Assembly: GCA_036160575.1 (NCBI GenBank)
Contig: JAYYDT010000028.1
Location: forward strand, 9,315 to 73,314
DNA length: 64,000 nt
Reading direction: 5' to 3'
DNA from: TMED26 sp002694075
GTDB lineage: Bacteria > Pseudomonadota > Alphaproteobacteria > Thalassobaculales > Thalassobaculaceae
Shown here: positions 25,430 to 33,959 of the stretch, in pieces
Layout: every line of letters begins with the position of its first letter
Numbering within the stretch: the first letter of the stretch is position 1
Made by a program: the position numbers and the translations under genes
The notes under the pieces: generated by a model
Database searches by the model: none
Told to the model about the DNA's origin: nothing
Seen by the model: only the letters and a program-made list of their open reading frames with translations

Positions 25430-26917
25430 ATGCTGATGCCGAAGCCCAGCCAAGACGTCATCGACCGACGCGCCGATATCGTCAATGCCTTGCGCGCGAT
25501 TGTGCCCGGCGACGGGGTGATCACCGCCGCCGAGGAAATGCGGGCCTACGAAACCGACGGTCTGTCGGCCTACCGCCAGGTACCGTTGGTCGTGACCTTG
25601 CCGGAAACACCGGAACAGGTGGCCGAGATCTTGGCCTATTGCGGCGAAGCCGGGGTCAAGGTGGTGCCGCGCGGTTCGGGCACGTCGCTGTCGGGCGGGG
25701 CGTTACCGTTGGCCGACGGGGTGTTGCTGGGGTTGGGTAAATTCAACCGCGTGTTGGATATCGATTACGCCAACCGCTGCGCGGTGGTGCAACCGGGGGT
25801 GACCAATTTGGCGATCACCCACGCCGTGCAAAGCGAAGGCTTTTATTACGCGCCCGATCCGTCCAGTCAGATCGCCTGTTCAATTGGCGGCAATGTGGCG
25901 GAAAACGCCGGTGGTGTGCACTGCCTGAAATACGGTCTGACCACCAATAATCTGATGGGCCTTCAATTGGCGACCTTGGATGGCGAATTGCTGCGCCTCG
26001 GTGGCCGCCACTTGGACAGCGGCGGCTATGACCTGATGGGGCTGTTGACCGGCTCGGAAGGCTTACTTGGCGTGGTCACCGAGGTGACCGTGCGGATTTT
26101 GCGCAAGCCGACCACGGCGCGCGCGGTTTTGATCGGTTTTCCGTCCAGCGCGGCGGCCGGTGCGACGGTGGCCGCGGTGATTGGTGCCGGCATCATCCCC
26201 GGCGGTATGGAAATGATGGACAACCCGGCGATTAACGCCGCCGAGGATTTTGTCCACGCCGGCTATCCGCGCGACGCCGAGGCCCTGTTGATCGTCGAAC
26301 TGGACGGCCCCAAGGTCGAGGTCGACCACTTGATCGACCAGGTGCGGGCCATCGCCGAAGGGCAGGGCGCGACCACCGTGCGGGTCAGCGAAAGCGAAGC
26401 CGAGCGCGATTCTTTCTGGGCCGGTCGCAAAGCGGCTTTCCCCGCCGTTGGCCGCATTTCGCCCGATTACATGTGCATGGACGGGACCATCCCGCGTAAA
26501 GCCCTGCCGGAGATTCTGCGCCGGATGACCGAGATGTCGGCCCGTCACGGCTTGCGGGTGGCCAATGTCTTTCACGCCGGCGACGGTAACTTGCACCCGT
26601 TGATCCTGTTCGACGCCAACCAGGCCGGTGAATTGGAACGGGCCGAGGCCTTCGGCGCCGATATCCTCAAGGCGTGCGTTGAATTGGGCGGGGTGTTGAC
26701 CGGCGAACATGGTGTCGGGATTGAAAAACGCGATCTCATGGGCGAGATGTTCAACGAGGCCGATTTAGCCCAGCAACAACGTGTGAAATGCGCTTTCGAC
26801 CCCGACGGTCTGTTAAACCCGGGCAAGGTTTTTCCAAATTTGCATCGCTGTGCCGAACTGGGCCGGATGACGGTGCACCGCGGGCAAGTCCCCTTCCCCG
26901 ATATTCCGCGCTTCTAG
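25430..26917 (+). CDS. glcD: Glycolate oxidase FAD-binding subunit
   Basis: A 495-residue FAD-linked oxidase (VAO/PCMH fold), the catalytic subunit of membrane-associated glycolate dehydrogenase, which oxidises glycolate to glyoxylate. The FAD domain shows VVPRGSGTSLSGGALP, followed by CSIGGNVAENAGG and GSEGLLGVVTE. The C-terminal cap ends with NVFHAGDGNLHP and GGVLTGEHGVGIEKRD, segments diagnostic for GlcD. It is the first gene of a tight glcDEF operon; glcE begins 10 bases downstream. Confidence 0.95.
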   Translation: MLMPKPSQDVIDRRADIVNALRAIVPGDGVITAAEEMRAYETDGLSAYRQVPLVVTLPETPEQVAEILAYCGEAGVKVVPRGSGTSLSGGALPLADGVLLGLGKFNRVLDIDYANRCAVVQPGVTNLAITHAVQSEGFYYAPDPSSQIACSIGGNVAENAGGVHCLKYGLTTNNLMGLQLATLDGELLRLGGRHLDSGGYDLMGLLTGSEGLLGVVTEVTVRILRKPTTARAVLIGFPSSAAAGATVAAVIGAGIIPGGMEMMDNPAINAAEDFVHAGYPRDAEALLIVELDGPKVEVDHLIDQVRAIAEGQGATTVRVSESEAERDSFWAGRKAAFPAVGRISPDYMCMDGTIPRKALPEILRRMTEMSARHGLRVANVFHAGDGNLHPLILFDANQAGELERAEAFGADILKACVELGGVLTGEHGVGIEKRDLMGEMFNEADLAQQQRVKCAFDPDGLLNPGKVFPNLHRCAELGRMTVHRGQVPFPDIPRF

Positions 26918-26927
26918 GCCGTCGGCG

Positions 26928-28142
26928 ATGACGCTGTTTCAGGCCCGCGACGAGCAGGATGTTTTGGACACGGTCGCCTGGGCGGTGGCCGAGCAAAACC
27001 CCCTTGAAGTCATCTGCGGCGGCAGCTTGCGCGACCTTGGACGGCCGTTGGCCCTCGGCGACCAACTCAATATGTCGGCGCTGGCCGGCATCCACCTTTA
27101 CGAGCCTGAAGAGTTGGTTCTTGGCGCCGGGCCAGGGACCTCGCGCCAGGCGGTGCTGCAAGCGCTCGACGCGGCCAATCAAATGATGGCTTTTGAGCCA
27201 GTCGATCTTGGCCCGATTTACGGCCGAGCGGCCGGCGAGGGCAGCATCGGTGGCATTTTCGCCTGTAATCTGGCGGGGCCTCGGCGCCTCAAGGCCGGTG
27301 CGGCGCGCGACCATTTGCTGGGCTTTCGCGCGGTCAGCGGGCGCGGTGAGATTTTCAAGTCCGGCGGCCGGGTGGTCAAAAACGTCACCGGCTACGATCT
27401 ATCGAAACTGATGGTGGGTGCTTACGGGACCTTGGCGGCGATGACCGAAGTCACCTTCAAGGTCATGCCGAAACCGGAGAAGACCTGGACCGTGCTGGTC
27501 CTGGGCCTGGATCCGGCGACGGCGGTACGCGCCATGTCGGCGGCCATGAACAGCCCCCATGAGGTCAGCAGCGCCGGCTATTTGCCGGCCGGTTTGGCGG
27601 TCCGTTCGGAGGTCGGTCATGTGGCGGCGAGCGGGCAATCGGTAACCGCCCTGCGGGTTGAGGGGCCGGGCCCGTCGGTCGAGCATCGGGTCGCCGCCCT
27701 GCGCCAGATGTTGGCCGATTTCGGCGCCGGCGAAGAACTCCACAGCATGAATTCCAACCGCTTCTGGACCGAGATGCGTGACGCGGTTCACCTGGCCGAA
27801 CCCTTGGACCGGTCGGTTTGGCGCGTGTCGGTGCCGCCGGCCCAGGGCGCGGCGGTGGTCGCCGCCATCGCTCAGGAGCACGCGGTCGACTATCTGATGG
27901 ATTGGGCCGGGGGCTTGATTTGGCTGGCCATCGACGGCGATGACGCGGCGGCGACGGTGCGCGCCAGTTTCGCGCATTGCGGCGGGCATGCCACCCTGAT
28001 CCGGGCGTCGTCGACGGTCCGCGCCGAGGTGCCGGTGTTTCAGCCGCTGGGCGCCGGCGAATTGGCCCTCAGCCAACGTATTAAACATAGTTTCGACCCC
28101 CACCGGGTATTCAACCCCGGACGCATGCACGCGGATATTTAA
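26928..28142 (+). CDS. glcE: Glycolate oxidase FAD-binding subunit
   Basis: A 404-residue second FAD-binding subunit of glycolate dehydrogenase. The N-terminal FAD domain is shorter than in GlcD, with the GAGPGTSRQAV and GSIGGIFACNLAGPRR segments and FKSGGRVVKNVTGYDLSKL, a GlcE hallmark. The C-terminus ends with HSFDPHRVFNPGRM, typical of the family. It sits 10 bases after glcD and 3 bases before glcF, so the three subunits are made together. Confidence 0.95.
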   Translation: MTLFQARDEQDVLDTVAWAVAEQNPLEVICGGSLRDLGRPLALGDQLNMSALAGIHLYEPEELVLGAGPGTSRQAVLQALDAANQMMAFEPVDLGPIYGRAAGEGSIGGIFACNLAGPRRLKAGAARDHLLGFRAVSGRGEIFKSGGRVVKNVTGYDLSKLMVGAYGTLAAMTEVTFKVMPKPEKTWTVLVLGLDPATAVRAMSAAMNSPHEVSSAGYLPAGLAVRSEVGHVAASGQSVTALRVEGPGPSVEHRVAALRQMLADFGAGEELHSMNSNRFWTEMRDAVHLAEPLDRSVWRVSVPPAQGAAVVAAIAQEHAVDYLMDWAGGLIWLAIDGDDAAATVRASFAHCGGHATLIRASSTVRAEVPVFQPLGAGELALSQRIKHSFDPHRVFNPGRMHADI

Positions 28143-28145
28143 GCC

Positions 28146-29465
28146 ATGCAGACAGAGTTCACCCTGGCCCAGTTGGCCGATCCGGCGGTCGCCGAGGCCG
28201 AAAGTATCCTGCGTAAATGCGTGCACTGCGGCTTTTGCACCGCGACCTGCCCGACTTATGTCCTGCTCGGTGACGAATTGGATAGCCCGCGCGGGCGCAT
28301 CTATCTGATCAAGGACATGCTGGAAAACGACCGTCCGGCGACGGCCAATCTGGTCAAGCATGTCGACCGATGTTTGTCGTGCCTGGCCTGCACCACCACG
28401 TGTCCGTCGGGCGTCGATTACATGCATCTGATCGATGGCGCCCGGGCGCGGATTGAAAAAACCTATCGTCGGCCGCTCGCCGATCGCGGTTTACGGGCGT
28501 TGCTGGCGGCGATTTTGCCCTATCCCGGGCGCTTTCGTTTGGCCTTGCTCGCCGCCTCCTTGGCGCGGCCCTTCGCCGGCCTGTTCGGCCAGGCCTTGAA
28601 CGGCCGTATCGCCGCGATGTTCCGGCTGGCGCCAAAATATTTGGCGCCGCCGGCGGCGACCGACGCGCCGGCCACTCATGCCGCCGCCGGCACCCGCCGT
28701 CGCCGGGTGGCGTTGCTGGCGGGCTGTGCCCAGCCGGCCCTGAAACCCGAGATAAACGCCGCCGCCATTCGTCTGCTGACCCGCCACGGTGTCGAAGTGG
28801 TGGTCGCCGAGGGGGCTGGATGCTGCGGCGCGCTGAGCCATCACATGGGTAAAGAAGCCGCCGCCCAGGCTATGGCGCGGGCGAATATCGATGCCTGGTG
28901 GCGTCTGCATCAGGACGACGGCCTGGACGCCATCGTGACCACCACCTCGGGTTGTGGCACGACCTTGAAAGACTACGCTCATCTCCTAGCCCGGGACCCG
29001 GCCTATGCCGACAAAGCCGCCAGCTTGGCCGCCCTCACCCGCGACGTCAGCGAAATCTGCGCCGATTTGGACCTGGCCGTGGCGGACGTGCCGCCGGGCG
29101 GGCGGGTGACCTATCACGCGGCCTGTTCCCTGCAACATGGCCAAAAGGTGACCGAGGCGCCCAAGCAATTGTTGCGCGGCGCCGGGTTCACCGTGACCGA
29201 GGTGCCGGAGGGCCATCTCTGCTGCGGGTCGGCGGGCACCTATAATCTGCTGCAACCGGCTATCGCCGAGCGTTTGAAAGCGCGTAAGCTTGGTAATATC
29301 GCCAAGACCGAACCGGCGATCATCGCCGCCGGCAACATTGGCTGCATGATGCAGATTGGCAGCGGCACCGAGGTGCCGGTCGTGCATACGGTCGAGCTAT
29401 TGGATTGGGCCACCGGCGGGCCACGGCCGGCGGCGCTGGAGCCAAGCTCGATCGCCGCCGAATGA
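28146..29465 (+). CDS. glcF: Glycolate oxidase iron-sulfur subunit
   Basis: A 439-residue electron-transfer subunit of glycolate dehydrogenase. Two 4Fe-4S motifs are present near the N-terminus (CVHCGFCTATCP and CLSCLACTTTCP). Two CCG domains follow (ending AGCCGALSHHMG and LCCGSAGTYN), as in heterodisulfide-reductase-type proteins. It passes electrons from the flavin subunits to the membrane quinone pool. Its stop overlaps the start of serB (ATGA at 29462-29465). Confidence 0.95.
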   Translation: MQTEFTLAQLADPAVAEAESILRKCVHCGFCTATCPTYVLLGDELDSPRGRIYLIKDMLENDRPATANLVKHVDRCLSCLACTTTCPSGVDYMHLIDGARARIEKTYRRPLADRGLRALLAAILPYPGRFRLALLAASLARPFAGLFGQALNGRIAAMFRLAPKYLAPPAATDAPATHAAAGTRRRRVALLAGCAQPALKPEINAAAIRLLTRHGVEVVVAEGAGCCGALSHHMGKEAAAQAMARANIDAWWRLHQDDGLDAIVTTTSGCGTTLKDYAHLLARDPAYADKAASLAALTRDVSEICADLDLAVADVPPGGRVTYHAACSLQHGQKVTEAPKQLLRGAGFTVTEVPEGHLCCGSAGTYNLLQPAIAERLKARKLGNIAKTEPAIIAAGNIGCMMQIGSGTEVPVVHTVELLDWATGGPRPAALEPSSIAAE

Positions 29466-30343
29466 CCCAGGTCTTAGTCGCCGCCGGTGGGTTCGCGGAA
29501 CCGGCCCTGGATGGCGCGGCGCTGAAACGCTTGCGCGGTGTTTTACCGGCCGGCGCCGCCGAGCGAGTGTTGGCGCCCGGCGTCGCCCATGAATGGCATC
29601 TCGACATGGTGGCGGATGATCTGGTGGCGGTTTTGCCGGCTCTTGGCGATGAACTGGCCATCGACCTCAACCTGGTGCCGGCCGACGGTCGACGCAAGGC
29701 GGTGCTGATCGCCGATATGGATTCCACCATCATCACAGGCGAAAGCCTAGATGATTTGGCGGCGATGGTGGGCATCGGCGATGAAATTGCCGCCATCACC
29801 GCCCAGGCGATGCGGGGCGAGCTTGATTTCGACGGCGCCCTCTGCGCCCGTGTCGCCCGCCTGGCCGGCCAACCGGCCAGCTTGTTGGATCGCTTGCGGG
29901 CGGAGATCACCTTAAATCCAGGCGCGCGCCAGTTGGTCGCCACCATGCGCGCCCATGGCGCCCATTGCGCGCTGGTCTCGGGGGGCTTCACGGCGGTCAC
30001 CGGCTGGGTCGCCGAGACGCTTGGTTTCGACAGCCATCGTGGTAACACGCTCGAGATCGCCGACGGGACAATCCTCGGCACTGTGCGGCCGCCCATTCTA
30101 GGCCGCGACGCCAAAGTCACGGCATTGCGCGAAATCGCCGCCACGCGGGGGGTGTCGGCGGCGGCGGTTGTGGCCGTCGGCGACGGCGCCAACGATCTCG
30201 CCATGCTGGCTGCCGCCGGTTTTGGGGTGGCGTTTCACGCCAAGCCGGCGGTGCGGGCCGCCGCGGCGCAAAGGATTGAGTGCGGAGATTTGACCGGTCT
30301 GCTGTTTCTCCAAGGCTTTGAAGTGTCCGATTTCGCGCAATAA
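29462..30343 (+). CDS. serB: Phosphoserine phosphatase
   Basis: A 293-residue HAD-family phosphatase performing the last step of serine synthesis. Catalytic Asp85 and Asp87 lie in ADMDSTIITGESLD; motif II is LVSGGFT and motif III/IV is VAVGDGANDLAML. The N-terminal 80 residues form the regulatory ACT-like domain of SerB. The ATG at 29462 overlaps the glcF stop, tying serine production to glycolate oxidation, a plausible glyoxylate-glycine-serine link. An in-frame upstream extension lies inside glcF and is unlikely to be used. Confidence 0.94.
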   Translation: MTQVLVAAGGFAEPALDGAALKRLRGVLPAGAAERVLAPGVAHEWHLDMVADDLVAVLPALGDELAIDLNLVPADGRRKAVLIADMDSTIITGESLDDLAAMVGIGDEIAAITAQAMRGELDFDGALCARVARLAGQPASLLDRLRAEITLNPGARQLVATMRAHGAHCALVSGGFTAVTGWVAETLGFDSHRGNTLEIADGTILGTVRPPILGRDAKVTALREIAATRGVSAAAVVAVGDGANDLAMLAAAGFGVAFHAKPAVRAAAAQRIECGDLTGLLFLQGFEVSDFAQ

Positions 30344-30420
30344 AAGGCGAAATCAAGACATCCGAGGCCCGCGACGAGGCGCATTTTGCGGCGTCGATTC
30401 TGTCGCTTTGGAGTGGGGCC

Positions 30421-31623
30421 ATGTCATTCGACGTCACGCTTGGACCGCGGGTTCGCAAATCGCCGTTTTTCGAGAGCACGGTGGCCGCCGGCGTGCGGCA
30501 GTTCACCATTTATAACCACATGTATTTGCCGATCGGCTATGGCGATCCGGAGGCGGAGTACCGCCGCCTGATGACCGGCGTGGCGATGTGGGACGTGGCC
30601 GCCCAGCGACAGGTTGAGATTCATGGCCCCGACGCCGCCGACCTGGTGCGTTATTTAACCCCGCGGCGCCTGGATCAAATGGTGCCTGGGCGCGGCAAAT
30701 ATGTGCCGCTGTGCGACCATAATGGACGCCTGATCAACGACCCTGTGCTGCTGCCCCTGGCGGCCGATCGTTATTGGCTGTCGATCGCCGACAGCGACAT
30801 GCTGCTGTGGGTGCGGGCGGTGGCCGCCGAACGCGCCTATAACGTGATCGTGAGTGAGCCCGATGTCAGCCCACTGGCGGTGCAGGGGCCACTGGCCGGC
30901 ACGGTGCTGGAGCGTCTGTGCGGCGCCGGCGTCCATGATCTCAAATACTTTTGGTTCCAAGAGACCGAGATTGAGGGGATCCCGGTGGTGGTCGCGCGCT
31001 CCGGCTGGTCGAAACAAGGCGGCTTTGAGATTTATCTGCGCGATAGCGCGTATGGCGATGCCTTGTGGAACCTGGTCGCCGAGGCCGGTGCGCCGGTCGG
31101 CATCGGCCCGGGGGCACCGAACTTTATCGAGCGGATTGAAAGCGGACTGTTATCTTATGGCTCCGACAATCTGCCGGACAGCGATCCGTTTGAGGTCGGC
31201 CTCGGCAAATTGATCGATCTCGACCGCGCCGATCCGTTTATCGGCAAAGAGGCGTTGCGCCGCCGGGCGGCCGAAGGGCCGCGCCGCAAACTGGTCGGCG
31301 TGGTCTTCGACGGCGCGCCGGTCAAGCCCAATCAGCATCCCTGGCCGGCGTGGGTCAGTGGCCAGGCGGTCGGCGCCGTGCGGGTGGTCTGTCACTCGCC
31401 GCGGCGCGGCAATATCGGCCTCGCCCTGTTGGCCAGCGGCCATGCGACGGTGGGCACCGAGATCACTTTCGAGGGCGAGGGCGGGATTTACCATGGCACC
31501 GTTGTTGGCCTGCCCCTGGTCGCGCCGGGCACACCTCTTGACGTTGGCGGCGAGGCGCGGGTCATGGCCCCGTTCATGGCCGCCGAGGAAGGGATTGTCG
31601 GGGGTGAGCGCGCCGCCCTATAA
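30421..31623 (+). CDS. dmdA: DmdA-like dimethylsulfoniopropionate demethylase (GcvT family)
   Basis: A 400-residue tetrahydrofolate-dependent methyltransferase of the GcvT superfamily. Several stretches resemble the marine DMSP demethylase DmdA as I recall it: FTIYNHMYLP near residue 37, MWDVAAQRQVEI, ARSGWSKQGGFEIY, and NFIERIESGLLSYGSDN. DmdA removes a methyl group from DMSP, giving methylmercaptopropionate and 5-methyl-THF. The C-terminal beta-barrel domain is complete. GGAG precedes the ATG. A related GcvT-like enzyme acting on another methyl donor is the main alternative. Confidence 0.78.
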   Translation: MSFDVTLGPRVRKSPFFESTVAAGVRQFTIYNHMYLPIGYGDPEAEYRRLMTGVAMWDVAAQRQVEIHGPDAADLVRYLTPRRLDQMVPGRGKYVPLCDHNGRLINDPVLLPLAADRYWLSIADSDMLLWVRAVAAERAYNVIVSEPDVSPLAVQGPLAGTVLERLCGAGVHDLKYFWFQETEIEGIPVVVARSGWSKQGGFEIYLRDSAYGDALWNLVAEAGAPVGIGPGAPNFIERIESGLLSYGSDNLPDSDPFEVGLGKLIDLDRADPFIGKEALRRRAAEGPRRKLVGVVFDGAPVKPNQHPWPAWVSGQAVGAVRVVCHSPRRGNIGLALLASGHATVGTEITFEGEGGIYHGTVVGLPLVAPGTPLDVGGEARVMAPFMAAEEGIVGGERAAL

Positions 31624-31673
31624 TTCCCGTCAAACGGCGCCGCGGCGCGCCAAAAACGACAGGGAGGCGAGCG

Positions 31674-32558
31674 ATGACGCCTGAGGCGATTTTAGCGCAA
31701 CCGGCCCGTGCTCTCACGCAGGCCCAGCGCGAACATTATTTCACCCATGGCTATGTCGGTGTCGAGGGCCTGGTGCCCGCCGAGACGGTAGCTGAATTGG
31801 TCGACGTCACCGCCCAATTCGTCGAAGACAGCCGGCGCGAGACGCAATCGGGCCGAGTTTTCGATATCGGCCCCGGCCATAGCCCGGACACGCCGGTACT
31901 GCGCCGGATTAAACGGCCCGACGATCAACATTCCGCCTATTGGCGGTTCGCTCAGGGCCTGATGGCCGATGTCGCCGCCGACTTGGCCGGGCCGGATGTG
32001 CTGTTCCACCATTCGAAACTGAATTTCAAATGGTTCGACGCCAGCGACATGGTCAAATGGCATCAGGACATCCAGTTCTTCCCGCACACCAATTACAACG
32101 TGTTCACCATCGGCTGTTACCTCGCCGACACCGACATGCACAATGGTCCGTTGGCGGTTCTGCCGGGCAGTCACGACGGCCCGCTCTATGACCAATATGA
32201 CGATGACGGCGGCTGGGCCGGCTGTTTGAAACCGCGTGACGCCGAGGCCCTTGACGCCGACCGGGCGGCGTTTTTGACGGGCCCCGCCGGCACCTTGACG
32301 ATCCACAATTGCCGGACCTTGCATTATTCGCCATCGAGCAAGTCGCCGACGCCGCGGCCGCTTTTGCTGAATTGTTACTCGTCGGCCGACGCGCGCGCCT
32401 ACACCGCCCATCCCGACCCTTCCTCGCACACCTATGAGGTGGTGCGTGGCCAGGCCGCCCGCTGGGTCGAGCATGACCCGCGCCCCTGCCTGCTGCCGCC
32501 CGATTGGTCGCATGGCTACACCTCGATCTTCGCCGCCCAGGCCGGCGAGAACGACTAG
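31674..32558 (+). CDS. Phytanoyl-CoA dioxygenase (PhyH) family protein
   Basis: A 294-residue Fe(II)/2-oxoglutarate-dependent dioxygenase. The metal-binding HxD is in VKWHQDIQFFPHTN, the distal His is in IHNCRTLHYS, and an Arg-type 2-oxoglutarate anchor follows in TPRPLLLNCYS. Such enzymes hydroxylate diverse small molecules; the substrate is unknown. GGGAGG lies before the ATG. It follows dmdA by 50 bases on the same strand and may share its transcript. It converges on the aldolase gene. Confidence 0.87.
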   Translation: MTPEAILAQPARALTQAQREHYFTHGYVGVEGLVPAETVAELVDVTAQFVEDSRRETQSGRVFDIGPGHSPDTPVLRRIKRPDDQHSAYWRFAQGLMADVAADLAGPDVLFHHSKLNFKWFDASDMVKWHQDIQFFPHTNYNVFTIGCYLADTDMHNGPLAVLPGSHDGPLYDQYDDDGGWAGCLKPRDAEALDADRAAFLTGPAGTLTIHNCRTLHYSPSSKSPTPRPLLLNCYSSADARAYTAHPDPSSHTYEVVRGQAARWVEHDPRPCLLPPDWSHGYTSIFAAQAGEND

Positions 32559-32571
32559 ATCTTGAGCACGA

Positions 32572-33210
32572 CTAGATTTTAGGCGGATACAGGTCGCGCA
32601 ATTGAGCCACTTGCGCGGCGCTTAGCAGGTTCAGCTTTTGGCCGCGCAGGAGCAGGAACAGCTTGGCCGTCTCCTCAAGTTCCTCGGTCGCCTGCACCGC
32701 GTCGTCGAGGGAGACGCCGGCGACCACCGGGCCATGATTGGCGAGCAGCACGGCATGGTGCTTGGAGGCCATTTCGCCGACCGCACGGGCCAGGTCGATA
32801 TCGCCCGGCGGGTAATAGGGGATCAGCGGCAAGTGGCCGACCCGCATGACGTAATAGGCGGTGATCGGCGGCAGCACATCGGCCGGGTCGACATCGGCCA
32901 GGCAGCTGACCGCCACGGAATGGGTGGCGTGCAGATGGACCACCGCGCCGGCCTTCGGCCGCTCGCGATACATGGTCAAATGCAGCACGCTTTCCTTGGT
33001 CGGCGGGTCGCCGGAGACAAGAGTGCCGGCGTCATCCAGTTTCGACAGCCGGGCCGGGTCGAGGGTGCCCAAGGTGGCGCCGGTCGGCGTCATCAACCAG
33101 CCGTCATCGACGCGCACACTGATATTGCCTGACGACCCGAAGGTCAGGCCGCGCGCGAACATGGATTGGCCCAATTGGCAGATGCGGTCGCGGAGGGCGG
33201 TTTCAGTCAT
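32572..33210 (-). CDS. otnC: Class II aldolase/adducin family protein, OtnC-like
   Basis: A 212-residue zinc-dependent class II aldolase. The segments FGSSGNISVRVDDGWLMTPTG, VVHLHATHSVAVSCL (two metal-binding histidines) and LLANHGPVVAG are typical, and the overall sequence is closest in appearance to 3-oxo-tetronate 4-phosphate decarboxylases (OtnC/YgbL). No OtnK kinase or OtnI isomerase partner is nearby, so the physiological substrate is uncertain. The ATG at 33208-33210 has AGGA upstream and is preferred over one at 33255. Confidence 0.85.
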   Translation of the reverse strand: MTETALRDRICQLGQSMFARGLTFGSSGNISVRVDDGWLMTPTGATLGTLDPARLSKLDDAGTLVSGDPPTKESVLHLTMYRERPKAGAVVHLHATHSVAVSCLADVDPADVLPPITAYYVMRVGHLPLIPYYPPGDIDLARAVGEMASKHHAVLLANHGPVVAGVSLDDAVQATEELEETAKLFLLLRGQKLNLLSAAQVAQLRDLYPPKI

Positions 33211-33280
33211 CTTCGATCCTTTCGCGGGCTGGGTGGCGTTGTTGCGATGGGTCACTGTCCCTGGCCGCCCGGCGCCCTAA

Positions 33281-33286
33281 TATAAT
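33281..33286 (+). promoter_or_regulatory. Probable -10 element of the ExbB/TolQ-like operon
   Basis: A perfect TATAAT lies 47 bases before the favoured start at 33333; no good -35 box is found 16-18 bases upstream, so an activator may be needed. A transcript start near 33293 would exclude an upstream ATG at 33285 as the start codon. Confidence 0.4.
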
Positions 33287-33332
33287 GGAATGGCGCATGC
33301 GCGCCGTGTCCTTTGCGACCATGAGGCTCACA

Positions 33333-33959
33333 ATGCAGTTTCAATACTTATTGCTCACCCGTTTCGCCGTGATCAATGCCTTCTTGTTGGCGCTGGTGCT
33401 GGCCGCCTATGGGCAAGGCTGGCTCGATCCCATGATCACCGCGCGTTTGGCTGAATTGACCCTGATCATCGTGGCGGTGTTCGTTTACGGATTGGCCGTT
33501 TGCGGATGGAAGATCTGGCGCTTGACGGTGGAATTGAACGGTCTGAACGCCGAAAGTCTGTCCGCCGACAGCCGCCTGGCGCATTATCTTGAACAGGTGC
33601 GTACCGCCGACTCGCAGAGCCGCGCCCTCCAGGCCGGCACCCTTCGGCTGGAGCTGACGGACCGGATCGTGGTCGTTCGACATACCGCCAACACCTTGAT
33701 TTTCCTTGGCCTGATCGGCACCGTGATCGGCTTTATCATCGCTTTGTCGGCGGTCGACCCGAGCACCGCCGCCGATGCCGAAAACGTCGCCGCCGTCATC
33801 GCGACCTTGATTGACGGCATGTCGGTGGCCCTCAACACCACCTTGATAGGCGCCATGCTGTATTTGTGGCTGACCGTCAATTACCGGATTTTGACAAGCG
33901 GCACGGTCAGCTTGATCGCCGAGGTGATTGGGATGGGAGAACGCCGTGCATCAGCTTGA
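33333..33959 (+). CDS. MotA/TolQ/ExbB-like proton channel membrane protein
   Basis: A 208-residue integral membrane protein with an N-terminal pair of helices (about 8-27 and 42-62), a cytoplasmic loop, and two C-terminal helices (about 118-138 and 160-180). The segment TLIFLGLIGTVIGFIIAL and the later GMSVALNTTLIGAMLYL follow the GL(L)GTVxG and GxxxALxTTxxG pattern of the MotA/TolQ/ExbB family, whose members couple proton flow to work in the envelope. GAGG precedes the ATG at 33333. The gene overlaps the next by 14 bases, so the pair is co-translated. Not a canonical TolQ, ExbB or MotA: no TolR, TonB, TolA or MotB homologue adjoins it. Confidence 0.75.
   Translation: MQFQYLLLTRFAVINAFLLALVLAAYGQGWLDPMITARLAELTLIIVAVFVYGLAVCGWKIWRLTVELNGLNAESLSADSRLAHYLEQVRTADSQSRALQAGTLRLELTDRIVVVRHTANTLIFLGLIGTVIGFIIALSAVDPSTAADAENVAAVIATLIDGMSVALNTTLIGAMLYLWLTVNYRILTSGTVSLIAEVIGMGERRASA

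Noticed and set aside
32551..32577. Repeated ACGACTAGAT (32551-32560 and 32568-32577) at the convergent PhyH and aldolase stops
   Set aside because: It supplies the stop codon of each gene through the CTAG palindrome but is too short to be an attachment site or mobile-element scar.
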